Positions 1-7,585 of a stretch of 64,000 bases of DNA are shown here, piece by piece. A program made the position numbers and the translations under genes. The stretch spans positions 558,001 through 622,000 of the forward strand of contig NZ_CP035687.1 in assembly GCF_009665255.1 (NCBI RefSeq), in the 5' to 3' direction. How positions within the stretch are numbered: the stretch's first letter is position 1; every line of letters begins with the position of its first letter. Source of the DNA: Vibrio metoecus (GTDB taxonomy: Bacteria; Pseudomonadota; Gammaproteobacteria; Enterobacterales; Vibrionaceae). The notes beneath the pieces were generated by a model. It saw nothing but the letters and a program-made list of their open reading frames with translations, was not told where the DNA came from and searched no databases.

Positions 1-1
1 A

Positions 2-286
2 GGGAACAAGGAAGGACATGTCGCGACACATCATGAATGCCGCTTAGGACGTTGGTACTTTGAAGGTGAAGGAGCAAAACTCTATAGCCATCTTCCAAGC
101 TTTGCCAGTTTAGATAAGCCGCATAAACAAGTGCATGATGCAGGACAACAAGCTTTAAAGGCCTATGCTTCAGGCAATATTGCCTCCATCATCAACCACT
201 TATCGATGATGGAGAATGCCAGCTTTGATGTGACCAGTGTGATTGACCGCTTACTGGGTGAAATTATTCACCATCTTGAGCAATAG
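2..286 (+). CDS. C-terminal part of a CZB-domain protein, probably a chemoreceptor (5' end outside window)
   Basis: An open frame enters at the window edge and ends at TAG 284-286, giving the last 94 residues of a protein. They match the chemoreceptor zinc-binding (CZB) domain: an early His pair (THHEC), Cys followed by RLGRWY, then spaced His residues in a KPHKQVH segment. In this family His and Cys side chains bind zinc and tune signalling. CZB at the extreme C-terminus is typical of soluble or membrane chemoreceptors, whereas diguanylate cyclases usually carry it N-terminally, so a methyl-accepting chemotaxis protein is the best guess. Its end overlaps the convergent oxidoreductase gene by 23 bases. 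Confidence 0.7.
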   Translation, partial: GNKEGHVATHHECRLGRWYFEGEGAKLYSHLPSFASLDKPHKQVHDAGQQALKAYASGNIASIINHLSMMENASFDVTSVIDRLLGEIIHHLEQ

Positions 287-1313
287 CCATTCGTAAGCCT
301 TGCGCGCTACTCTCTAAGGCCAACTCAATCAGTTGGATGGAGCGTAGCGCGGATTCTGCACTCACTGGGCTCGCCTCACCATCACGAATCGCCGCCACAA
401 CTTGTTGGAAGTAGTGTTGATACCCGCCTTGCTCAGTCGGAATAACCTCGCTTCCCTCTGCATGATAGAACATCCCAAACTGCTCTGGCGTTTCTTGCGC
501 CCATTCGGGAGTAGAAGGAGCAACACCCGCTTTCAAACGATCCTCTTGTGGATCCAAGCCGTATTTGACGAACTTACCTAAGCTACCAAGCACTTGATAA
601 CGCACATTGGGTTCAGGGCTATACAAGTTGGCATGCAGCCGCACTACATGTTGCGGGTAGTACAATTGCAGATCAAAATAATCAATCGTGCTTGCCTCTG
701 GCCTCATAATTCGGCAATCCGCCGATAACGATTGTGGAAGACCAAACAACGCTAAGGCTTGATCAAGTAGGTGGGGGGCTAAATCGAACAAAATGCCGCC
801 CCCCTCTTGGGCTTGTTCACGCCAACGTTGGCGAACAATGGGGCGATAGCGGTCAAAATGTGATTCAAACAGTTTTATTTCGCCTAGTCGGCCGTCCCCA
901 ATCAGTTTCTTGATGGTCAGAAAATCCCCATCCCAACGTCGATTATGAAACACACTCAATACTAGGTTTTTCTGTTGTGCTAATTCGATGAGGGTTTTGC
1001 CTTGCTCAATACGCGTAACAAAGGGCTTTTCCACAATCACATGTTTACCTTGTTCTAACGCCAGTTTAGCGAGAGAAAAATGCACATCATTCGGTGCGGT
1101 GATAATCACCAATTCAACAGCACTTTCTGTGATCAGCCGTTCAGCGGTATCATAATACGCGACCTGAGGATGCGCTTGTTGTACGGTTTGCTGCTGGCTA
1201 GAGCTGATCGCCACCAGCATCAGCGAATCTAATGCCTCAATAAACGGTAAGTGAAAGGTTTTTGCGGAATATCCATAACCAATAACGCCGACCTTTAATG
1301 CTCTTTCTTGCAT
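264..1313 (-). CDS. ydgJ: Gfo/Idh/MocA-family NAD(P)-dependent oxidoreductase, YdgJ-like
   Basis: About 349 residues, normal for the family. The N-terminal Rossmann fold carries VGVIGYGYSAKTFH, followed by the EKPF motif (family EKP, whose Lys takes part in catalysis), then HNRRWDGDFLT, SHFDRYRP, FDLAPHLLDQ and KYGLDPQEDRLK. These resemble E. coli YdgJ, a putative sugar or polyol dehydrogenase with unclear substrate. The ATG at 1313 has AAAGG about 9 bases upstream and is preferred over a TTG at 1322 that has no room for a ribosome site. The gene lies just downstream of pncB on the same strand (about 40 bases) and could be cotranscribed. No substrate is suggested by the neighbours. Confidence 0.85.
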   Translation of the reverse strand: MQERALKVGVIGYGYSAKTFHLPFIEALDSLMLVAISSSQQQTVQQAHPQVAYYDTAERLITESAVELVIITAPNDVHFSLAKLALEQGKHVIVEKPFVTRIEQGKTLIELAQQKNLVLSVFHNRRWDGDFLTIKKLIGDGRLGEIKLFESHFDRYRPIVRQRWREQAQEGGGILFDLAPHLLDQALALFGLPQSLSADCRIMRPEASTIDYFDLQLYYPQHVVRLHANLYSPEPNVRYQVLGSLGKFVKYGLDPQEDRLKAGVAPSTPEWAQETPEQFGMFYHAEGSEVIPTEQGGYQHYFQQVVAAIRDGEASPVSAESALRSIQLIELALESSAQGLRMAIAQDGE

Positions 1314-1352
1314 GGCAAACAACCTTTCGTTAAACGCTGAGTGGGAAATAGA

Positions 1353-2660
1353 TCATGCCGCCGAAATATAATGTCGGGGTGACCGTTTTTGCTGACGAAG
1401 CTCTTGGATAAGGGCATCAACATCCAGTTCAATATTGAAACGACGCTTCAAGTTTGCCAGAAAGATCGGATCTTCACACATCGCTTTCTCTGGCTGATCA
1501 CTAATTTTGGCAACAGGGCGGCCTTGGCACTCGGCCAATTTGATAACGATAGACAAGGGACGATACTCAACCCCTGCTGTGTTACGCCATTGTGCCAAAT
1601 CATTGGTTAAAAAGGTGCCAATCCCAAATGAAATGTTCACCCGTCCGGCAAAATATTCACACAAATCCAGCGCTTGCTCAAAATCCAAACCGTCAGAGAA
1701 AATAAACAGTTTCTTCATAGGGTCTATCCCCAACTGCTGATAATGAGCAATCATCTTATCTCCCCATCGGAATGGGCAGCCGGAATCATGTCGCACACCA
1801 TCATAAACATTCGCTAAATGGCGGTTAAAATCATTCAAAAAAGCATCAATGGTTAAGGTATCTGTTGGAGCAATCGCCAACATACCATCAAATGCAGCCA
1901 GCCAACGCTCCAATGCCACTTGTTGTGAATCACGTTCATTGACTAGGGCTTGGTGACCCATAAACCACTCATGGGCAATGGTACCAATTGGTTTGAGTTC
2001 AAACTCGCGGGCAAAATGATAATTACTGGTTCCCAGCATCCATTGTGGAATTTCTTGCTTCAAGCACGCCAATACATCACGCTGTACTTGGCTAGAAAAA
2101 CGGCGACGTGTTCCCATCTCAGTCAGTGAAAAGTTGGTGATGCCACGACGGGCAATCTCTGCTTTTAGATGGTTGAGTTTGTTGTGTAACACACTGATAG
2201 GCAATGTTTCTGGCACATCAGCCCAACGCTGACGACTACGAACTTCCGAGACAATCGCCATCACAAGAGTTTCATACAAAATCGTATCGCGCCAACTGCC
2301 ACGAATACCGATTCGCAACTGTTGTTTGCCCGCCTGCTTAAGAATGCCTATCTCCACTTGCTCTTGCGGTGTAAAACGGAAATAACGCAGCGATTGTAAG
2401 AAAGTCGGTTTGAGGTGCGGCGCATGTTGCGTCAAGTAGTGAATATCTGCATCGGAAAAACGTAATGACCCGAGCTGAGTGATTTCTTGGCGTATTTCAT
2501 CAAGCAGTGTACTGACATCTTCATCACTACGCACAATCAATTCATAACGGACCGAAACATCGGGATAAAAGTGATGTATCGCCTGCATCATATTGATTTT
2601 GTAGGCATCGAGGTCAAGCAGACTACGAATGATGTGGGGAGAAAACAGGCGCGGGTTCAT
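1353..2660 (-). CDS. pncB: Nicotinate phosphoribosyltransferase PncB
   Basis: Converts nicotinate and PRPP to nicotinate mononucleotide in the Preiss-Handler NAD salvage pathway; cytoplasmic. The 435 residues contain the family signatures DLDAYKINMMQA near the N-terminus, FSLTEMGTRRRFS, GTSNYHFAREF and GTIAHEWFMGHQ, whose His is the residue phosphorylated during ATP-coupled catalysis, then RHDSGCPFRWG and FSDGLDFEQA. The start ATG at 2660 is preceded by AAGGAAGG. It is transcribed divergently from an NrtR-type regulator, and the shared upstream region has three palindromes, so repression by NrtR is likely. Confidence 0.96.
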   Translation of the reverse strand: MNPRLFSPHIIRSLLDLDAYKINMMQAIHHFYPDVSVRYELIVRSDEDVSTLLDEIRQEITQLGSLRFSDADIHYLTQHAPHLKPTFLQSLRYFRFTPQEQVEIGILKQAGKQQLRIGIRGSWRDTILYETLVMAIVSEVRSRQRWADVPETLPISVLHNKLNHLKAEIARRGITNFSLTEMGTRRRFSSQVQRDVLACLKQEIPQWMLGTSNYHFAREFELKPIGTIAHEWFMGHQALVNERDSQQVALERWLAAFDGMLAIAPTDTLTIDAFLNDFNRHLANVYDGVRHDSGCPFRWGDKMIAHYQQLGIDPMKKLFIFSDGLDFEQALDLCEYFAGRVNISFGIGTFLTNDLAQWRNTAGVEYRPLSIVIKLAECQGRPVAKISDQPEKAMCEDPIFLANLKRRFNIELDVDALIQELRQQKRSPRHYISAA

Positions 2661-2945
2661 GGTAGCCTTCCTTCAGTTCACTTCTGATGTTAGTAACATT
2701 TTGTTGCTAACTTTTGCTGGCACGATAATCGAGCCACCTATGTTTGTCAACTTTTGTGACAAACCCATGTTCATAGCATGGATTAGCATGCTATACCATC
2801 AACTAAGCTAGACAGCACTCTTTTTATCATGCGTCGAGTAGCCGGTTAGTTTTCTGCACAATAAGTTTGTCACATTCCGTTATTTACATTTGACCCTTAC
2901 CTTTCAGTTACCTAGAATAGCCGCATCTCACTTTAGGAAAGTTGT
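2661..2945. promoter_or_regulatory. pncB-nrtR divergent control region with three inverted repeats
   Basis: This intergenic stretch holds three palindromes: GTTAGTAACA (2689-2698) with TGTTGCTAAC (2702-2711), one mismatch between arms; TTTGTCA (2743-2749) with TGACAAA (2757-2763); and ATAGCATG (2773-2780) with CATGCTAT (2787-2794). The first is nearest pncB and has 10-base arms around a 3-base centre, which suits a dimeric repressor. NrtR proteins are known to bind palindromes upstream of NAD genes. Which palindrome binds which regulator is inference. Confidence 0.55.
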
Positions 2946-3662
2946 ATGATTGTCACCATCGATATGATCTGCTTGCGTCTTGCTCCCACGGGCATTGAGA
3001 CTTTATTAGTCAAACGCAGCAATCCCAATCGACCAGACTGTGGCCTGTGGGCAATCCCAGGCGGTTGGGTATTCGATGAGGATCTGAGTGGACAAGGAGG
3101 AGAGCCAGCGGATAAAGATTTTGACTCGGCACGCCGCCGCATTTGCCGGCAAAAAATCCATACCTACCCGAACTTTATTAGTGACCCTTTAGTGGATGGC
3201 AACCCTAAGCGCGATCCCAGTGGTTGGAGCATTAGTATTTCTCACTACGCACTGCTTAATCACTCCAACGTCAAACAGATTGAAGATGCCGGAATGGATA
3301 GAAGCCGTGTTGATTGGTTTGCACTGGAGAGTATTTTGCTAGGCAAACAACCCTTAGCGTTTGATCATGTGGCGCAAATTCAACACGCATGGAAGAAATT
3401 GCGCGCAGCAGTGGAGTACACCTCTGTGGTGCTATTTTCACTTGAACACGAGTTTTTGGTGGCAGACATTATTGACGCGTACGCCAAATTCGGGGTTGAA
3501 ATGAACCGGATGACGGTTAAACGCAGGTTGATTGATACCGGTGTGATTATCAGCACGCAGCGCATGGCAGCTTCAAGCAAAGGCAAAGGTGGTAAGCCTG
3601 CAACGGTTTATCGGCTCGCGAGTAATGAGGTGACATACTTTCAAACCTGTTTACGTAGCTAA
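2946..3662 (+). CDS. nrtR: NrtR-type Nudix/winged-helix transcriptional regulator
   Basis: A 238-residue protein with an N-terminal Nudix-like fold (VTIDMICLRL, LVKRSNPNRP, WAIPGGWV) and a C-terminal winged helix ending GKGGKPATVYRLASNE, the NrtR arrangement. NrtR regulators repress NAD synthesis genes and sense ADP-ribose-type ligands. The catalytic Nudix box is degenerate: after GGWV the expected RExxEE helix reads ARRRICRQKI, so hydrolase activity is unlikely and a sensor role fits better. Its position opposite pncB, with palindromes between them, supports control of nicotinate salvage and possibly of itself. A plain Nudix hydrolase is much less likely. Confidence 0.85.
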   Translation: MIVTIDMICLRLAPTGIETLLVKRSNPNRPDCGLWAIPGGWVFDEDLSGQGGEPADKDFDSARRRICRQKIHTYPNFISDPLVDGNPKRDPSGWSISISHYALLNHSNVKQIEDAGMDRSRVDWFALESILLGKQPLAFDHVAQIQHAWKKLRAAVEYTSVVLFSLEHEFLVADIIDAYAKFGVEMNRMTVKRRLIDTGVIISTQRMAASSKGKGGKPATVYRLASNEVTYFQTCLRS

Positions 3663-3804
3663 CTCCGCACTTTTCCGTTTACCACCGCAGGTAGTAAGCT
3701 TCAATCTCCGTGCAACCTCCCGTTCTTTTTCATCACTCTTTTTATTCCCCGTCAAGCGTGGTTAGATAGAACCCTCTACGTAGCGATCGGAGAACCCGCT
3801 AGTG

Positions 3805-4434
3805 ATGAACATTGTCATTTTGCATGGTTTGTACATGCATGGTTTAGTGATGCAACCTCTTGCCCAGCGTCTGAATAAACTCGGGTATCAAACGAAAGTG
3901 CTCAGCTACAACACCCTCGCCATTGATGATGAAAAGGTGTTTCAGGCGATGGATGATGCCTTAAATCCAGATCAGGTTAACGTACTGGTCGGCCATAGTC
4001 TGGGTGGGTTGATGATCAAACATTATTTACGTTCTCGCCACCCATCTCTGAGTATGATCTCTCATGTGATTACCTTGGGTTCCCCCCTTAAAGGTGCCTC
4101 AATTGTCGGCAAAATTCAGCAAATGGGCTTAGGTGCGATGTTAGGTAATGCCAATTTATATGGCCTAGAACTTCACCAAGATCATTGGGAACTCCCGCAA
4201 TTACTCGGCAGTATTGCCGGAACCTTACCGCTAGGCTTTCGCCCCTTATTACTCGGGGGATCACCCTTGTGCGATGGTACAGTAACGGTGGCAGAAACCC
4301 AGATAAGTGGAATGACCGATCATCTTCTCCTGCGTCAAAGCCATACCGGTTTGGTGTATAGCCATCAAGCCGCTCACCAAATTGACCATTTCATTCGCCA
4401 CAATCAGTTCGACCATAAAAAAATCCCCGAATGA
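3805..4434 (+). CDS. Small alpha/beta hydrolase, lipase/esterase-like
   Basis: About 210 residues with the alpha/beta-hydrolase nucleophile elbow GHSLGG (VLVGHSLGGLMIKHYL, near residue 70), an oxyanion segment ILHGLYMHG at the very N-terminus, and a final catalytic-His candidate in RQSHTGLVYS. This resembles PGAP1/triacylglycerol-lipase-like proteins common in Vibrio; substrate unknown. No signal peptide is visible, so it is probably cytoplasmic. A GTG at 3802 is directly followed by the ATG at 3805; GGAG lies 9 bases before the GTG and 12 before the ATG, so either may be used. The stop codon falls inside a hairpin that terminates the opposite strand. Confidence 0.8.
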   Translation: MNIVILHGLYMHGLVMQPLAQRLNKLGYQTKVLSYNTLAIDDEKVFQAMDDALNPDQVNVLVGHSLGGLMIKHYLRSRHPSLSMISHVITLGSPLKGASIVGKIQQMGLGAMLGNANLYGLELHQDHWELPQLLGSIAGTLPLGFRPLLLGGSPLCDGTVTVAETQISGMTDHLLLRQSHTGLVYSHQAAHQIDHFIRHNQFDHKKIPE

Positions 4435-4456
4435 GATGATAAGCCTCAATTCGGGG
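4420..4456 (-). terminator. Rho-independent terminator for the DUF134 transcript
   Basis: CCCCGAAT (4425-4432) pairs with ATTCGGGG (4449-4456). On the minus strand the hairpin is followed by a run of seven T, so it would stop transcription coming from the DUF134 gene. It overlaps the stop codon of the plus-strand hydrolase gene. Confidence 0.8.
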
Positions 4457-4485
4457 AGAGCCAGGTGAATATAGTTTGGCAAAAG

Positions 4486-4540
4486 AACCACTTTCACTAT
4501 CGTAGAAGGAGAAAGTGGTTGGTCACAGCGGTTCTGTGAC
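4486..4540 (-). other. Two further hairpins ahead of the terminator (possible small RNA or structured 3' UTR)
   Basis: AACCACTTTC (4486-4495) pairs with GAAAGTGGTT (4511-4520), and GTCACAG (4522-4528) pairs with CTGTGAC (4534-4540). With the terminator at 4425-4456 they make three consecutive stem-loops on the minus strand, a layout seen in sRNAs processed from 3' UTRs. No promoter was identified inside the stretch. Confidence 0.35.
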
Positions 4541-4600
4541 ATTCAATTTACTCGTCATCTGGCCATTACGCAGGCGGGTTGTCTCGATTAATGTGATAGC

Positions 4601-4897
4601 TTAATCCGATGAGTCATTTTCAACAGACTGAATGTGCAATGCTTTTTGATTTAGCAAGCATTCCACTACTTTAAAACGGGCAGCTTTAACTAAGTTAGCT
4701 AACGTTTGCCTTGATACTTGCATCTGCACCGCGGCTTGTTGCTGCTGTAAACCGAGTTGGTCAACCAGCCTTAGGGCTTCAAGCTCATCCGGAGCCAACG
4801 TAACGCTATCCAGTTCACTTAAAGGGATTCCGTTAGGTTTAAAACAAGAGGCTTGCGGGTGGCAACCAATTCGGCGCGGGATTTTAGGGCGAACCAC
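4601..4897 (-). CDS. DUF134 (UPF0251) helix-turn-helix protein
   Basis: About 98 residues from a GTG start. RPKIPRRIG and CFKPNGIPLSELDSVTLAPDELEALRLVD match the DUF134 family, and QQQAAVQMQVSRQTLANLVKAARFKV is a sigma-70-region-4-like helix-turn-helix. The family is thought to bind DNA; its targets are unknown. The start is chosen because AGGAG (4905-4909 on the minus strand) lies 7 bases before GTG 4897 and the resulting MVRPK N-terminus is what the family shows; the frame stays open upstream but that extension looks non-native. The hairpin at 4425-4456 ends the transcript. Confidence 0.85.
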   Translation of the reverse strand: MVRPKIPRRIGCHPQASCFKPNGIPLSELDSVTLAPDELEALRLVDQLGLQQQQAAVQMQVSRQTLANLVKAARFKVVECLLNQKALHIQSVENDSSD

Positions 4898-4980
4898 TGT
4901 ACAGCTCCTATCAACGTAGACCGAGGTATTGAACGAGAAATCAGTCAAAAACTCAACTCATCCCTATCGCCTTATCCAAT

Positions 4981-5002
4981 AAAAAGGCCGCTCCGTGCGG
5001 CC
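4981..5002 (-). terminator. Rho-independent terminator of the TPR-YdcF gene
   Basis: GGCCGC (4986-4991) pairs with GCGGCC (4997-5002) around TCCGT; on the minus strand the stem is followed by five T. It lies 13 bases after the stop of the gene ending at 5016. Confidence 0.85.
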
Positions 5003-5015
5003 ATAGTGTATATGA

Positions 5016-6107
5016 TTAACGAGATTCAAGCGGATAAGAACGGTAACTCCACATTCCATACGTTCTGAGTGCATCACGGTAAATACCTAAAAGCTCTCCA
5101 CTTGACGCCGTTTCTAATTCACTCAGTGGTTTATCTGGGTAAGACACCGTATCGAAAGTAATCCCTCTTGGTCCTGTTTGCCAACTGGCGATCTCAAACA
5201 GCGTTTGTCCACGGCGCACATGACTCGCGGAGCTAATAATCGTCGCATGTTTAATGCCGTGACGAGCCAACGCATAACTACTGAACAGCGCGTTGTCTAC
5301 CGTACTGGTCGCGTAATTTTCTTCAATAATGCGTGTCGCACTGACACCATGCTCCACCAACCAATCGGCCATCAACTTCCCTTCTGTTTTGTGGTTTTGC
5401 GGAACACCTCCCGTCAAAACAATCACCGCGTCGGGATTGGCTTTTGCCATTGCAAGTGTCGTTTCCAATCGTTTAATCAGGATCTCATGCATAGAACCAT
5501 CAGGGTTGAGTGCATAACCCAAAGTCACAATGGCACCATCTTGCCCCAGTTTTTGTGTGGCTTCGGCTTTCAGAGGCGTGGCGATAATCCGATCAACCGT
5601 TTCAATGATGTGTTGCAGATCAGCGGCTCGGCCAAGATTCAACGATTCTACGGCTTTCATGTGTTGTTGGTAAGCGACTTCGTTACCTTTGAACTTTTGC
5701 CATACCGCAAGGTAGCTGTGTACATCAACATCATCTGGAGCCACACTCAACGCTTGGTTAAACAACTCGATCGCTTGATCAACATTCTTATTATAAATTT
5801 GCGCGTTAGCCGCCGAGATCAGCAAGTCTGTACGATACGGCTCCAGTTGATAAGCCTCTAACAGCCTTTGAGTGACTATCTCCATATTGCTTGGCATTTT
5901 AGCGGTAAAACCCGCATGGGAGACTCGCGCCGGAGACTTAAAGGCTATCAATGCATCTTGTAAAAGTTGATCGACCACTTGCCGCTGAGTGACAAACTGA
6001 CTGTATTCAACACTCGGTTGCACCACCTTTTCCTTCGCGATGACCGAGCAAGGTAAGGAAAAAGCCATAACGCTGGTGATAGCGAGTGTGAGTAGCGATT
6101 TATTCAT
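5016..6107 (-). CDS. Secreted TPR plus YdcF/SanA-like (DUF218) protein
   Basis: 363 residues. A Sec signal peptide is visible (MNKSLLTLAITSVMAFSLPCSVIAKE). Residues about 70-160 form helical TPR-like repeats (RLLEAYQLEPYRTDLLISAANAQI, AIELFNQALSVAPDDVDVHSYLAVW). The C-terminal half is a DUF218/YdcF domain with VILTGG, ATSTVDNALFSSYALARHG and ISSASHVRRG. DUF218 proteins such as SanA and ElyC are linked to envelope integrity, and others bind S-adenosylmethionine; the chemistry is not settled. Export to the periplasm and fusion to TPRs set this version apart from short cytoplasmic YdcF. AAGGA lies 9 bases before ATG. It has its own terminator and appears monocistronic. Confidence 0.8.
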   Translation of the reverse strand: MNKSLLTLAITSVMAFSLPCSVIAKEKVVQPSVEYSQFVTQRQVVDQLLQDALIAFKSPARVSHAGFTAKMPSNMEIVTQRLLEAYQLEPYRTDLLISAANAQIYNKNVDQAIELFNQALSVAPDDVDVHSYLAVWQKFKGNEVAYQQHMKAVESLNLGRAADLQHIIETVDRIIATPLKAEATQKLGQDGAIVTLGYALNPDGSMHEILIKRLETTLAMAKANPDAVIVLTGGVPQNHKTEGKLMADWLVEHGVSATRIIEENYATSTVDNALFSSYALARHGIKHATIISSASHVRRGQTLFEIASWQTGPRGITFDTVSYPDKPLSELETASSGELLGIYRDALRTYGMWSYRSYPLESR

Positions 6108-6426
6108 AATGATGATTCCTTATTTGGAGCAGCAAAAAATCAATCTATGAAGTAACACCCCAACAAACCGTGATTCGGTTCGCAGAGTGGGCATCGCTAG
6201 TAAATAGAAAAACGGAACACTGGCAGCAACCTCACTTTCTGGCTAGCTTAGCCGATCAACGCCACCATGCCCTGCCACTCTATCTTCTCAGAAACGATAA
6301 AAAGCGGATGATTAATAAATTAACATCCACTTTCTCGCCACTTCCGGAACTCGATTCTATTTGTCGATTGCATATTTTGAGTTTGTGGTTGAGATTACAT
6401 GCTCTCAATCAGAAAAGGGGATAAGT
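6108..6426. other. Intergenic region before the EamA transporter
   Basis: 319 bases between divergent genes. A GTG-initiated frame of 84 codons (6170-6424) crosses it but has no ribosome site, no recognisable motif and ends at the downstream ribosome site, so I do not call it. The AT-rich part near 6300-6330 is the likeliest place for the transporter promoter. No repeat or operator stood out. Confidence 0.4.
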
Positions 6427-7305
6427 ATGTCGTTCGTGCACCTTCTGCAACTTTTGTGTTTGGCTGCAATATGGGGAGGATCATTTCTTTTTATGCGCAT
6501 TGCCGCACACAGTTTTGGCCCCGCTTATCTGATTGAAGCCCGCGTCGGGTTTGCGGCACTCAGTTTGCTTTTGGTTTCCCTGCTGTTGAAAAAGTCGCTC
6601 CCAGTGCGCCAACATTGGCGGCATTTCATGATATTAGGTTTGGTCAACACGGCCGTACCGTTTTTATTTTTTGCTTATGCCGCACTCACGCTGAATGTGT
6701 CCACGCTCTCCATTCTCAATTCAACGGCTCCCATCTGGGGAGCGGTAATTGGCTTTTTTTGGCATGGCACGCCATTGACGCGCAAAGCTTTAGCTGGGCT
6801 AGTTTGCGGTGTGATGGGAGTCGCGGTCATTGTCGGTTGGGATGTCGCCGCCATCGGTCAACAAGCCACACTACCGGTCATTTGTGCAGCGCTGGCCGCC
6901 GGCAGTTACGGCTTAGCCACCAATTACACCAAGCATGCGCCACAAATTACCGCTTTTGAAAATGCGCATGGCAGCATGTGGGCCGCCTGCTTGTGGGTGG
7001 CTCCGCTGATGTGGTTTATCCCGTTACGCGCCCAACCTTCGAGTTTGGAATGGGGAGCAGTCGTGCTATTGGGGGTCATCTGCACTGGGTTGGCGTATTT
7101 AATCTATTTCCGCTTAGTCAAAGCGATCGGGGCGGCATCAACGTTATCGGTGACGTTTTTGATCCCAGTGTTTGGCATTCTCTGGGGCTATTGGATCCTT
7201 GATGAGTCTATCGGTCTAAATACTTTCTTTGGCACGCTATTAGTTCTCACCGGAACGATGTTGGTAACCGGTTTTTCTCTGCGAAAAGCCCTACTTCCGC
7301 ATTAA
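6427..7305 (+). CDS. EamA/DMT-superfamily transporter
   Basis: About 292 residues with ten predicted membrane segments in two EamA repeats, typical of the drug/metabolite exporter family. Visible signatures are AAIWGGSFLFMRIAAHSFGP at the first helix, LNSTAPIWGAVIGFF in the first repeat and FLIPVFGILWGYWILDES in the second. Members export amino acids, nucleosides or drugs; the substrate here is unknown. The ATG at 6427 is chosen because AAGGGG lies just upstream (6415-6420); the frame is open further upstream but without a ribosome site. A terminator follows. Confidence 0.88.
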   Translation: MSFVHLLQLLCLAAIWGGSFLFMRIAAHSFGPAYLIEARVGFAALSLLLVSLLLKKSLPVRQHWRHFMILGLVNTAVPFLFFAYAALTLNVSTLSILNSTAPIWGAVIGFFWHGTPLTRKALAGLVCGVMGVAVIVGWDVAAIGQQATLPVICAALAAGSYGLATNYTKHAPQITAFENAHGSMWAACLWVAPLMWFIPLRAQPSSLEWGAVVLLGVICTGLAYLIYFRLVKAIGAASTLSVTFLIPVFGILWGYWILDESIGLNTFFGTLLVLTGTMLVTGFSLRKALLPH

Positions 7306-7333
7306 TTTCAAACGTATTCACCTTAGAACATTC

Positions 7334-7366
7334 AGCCATTTTCATTCGATGAGAATGGCTTTTTTT
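7334..7366 (+). terminator. Rho-independent terminator of the EamA gene
   Basis: AGCCATTTTCAT (7334-7345) pairs with ATGAGAATGGCT (7349-7360), one wobble, followed by six or more T. Confidence 0.85.
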
Positions 7367-7458
7367 GTTGCATATCCAAACTTATATGTTGCATTTGATG
7401 CAAAAGACAACATTTAAGGCTAAAACTTTGTTACCAAAAGTGAGCTCCAGCCACAGTT

Positions 7459-7478
7459 TAAGTGATAAAGATCACAAT
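7459..7478. promoter_or_regulatory. Candidate CRP site upstream of the DAACS symporter
   Basis: AGTGA (7461-7465), six bases, TCACA (7472-7476): nine of ten core positions match the CRP consensus TGTGA-N6-TCACA. It lies about 110 bases before the start codon, a common distance for activation. Predicted from sequence only. Confidence 0.5.
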
Positions 7479-7585
7479 GAAGTGGCATGATTTACTTTTT
7501 ATTTTCGAGTTTTTCTTTACCCCTGCTAACCTCCCGCTCGCTTTGCAATGATGTCAGAGCGAAAAAACTATAAGGAGTGTTCTGG

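Noticed and set aside
5178..5861. 227-codon plus-strand frame
   Set aside because: It is the complement of the well-supported TPR-YdcF gene and shows no domain or plausible composition.
6170..6424. 84-codon frame before the EamA gene
   Set aside because: GTG start without ribosome site, no motif, and it ends at the ribosome site of the real gene.
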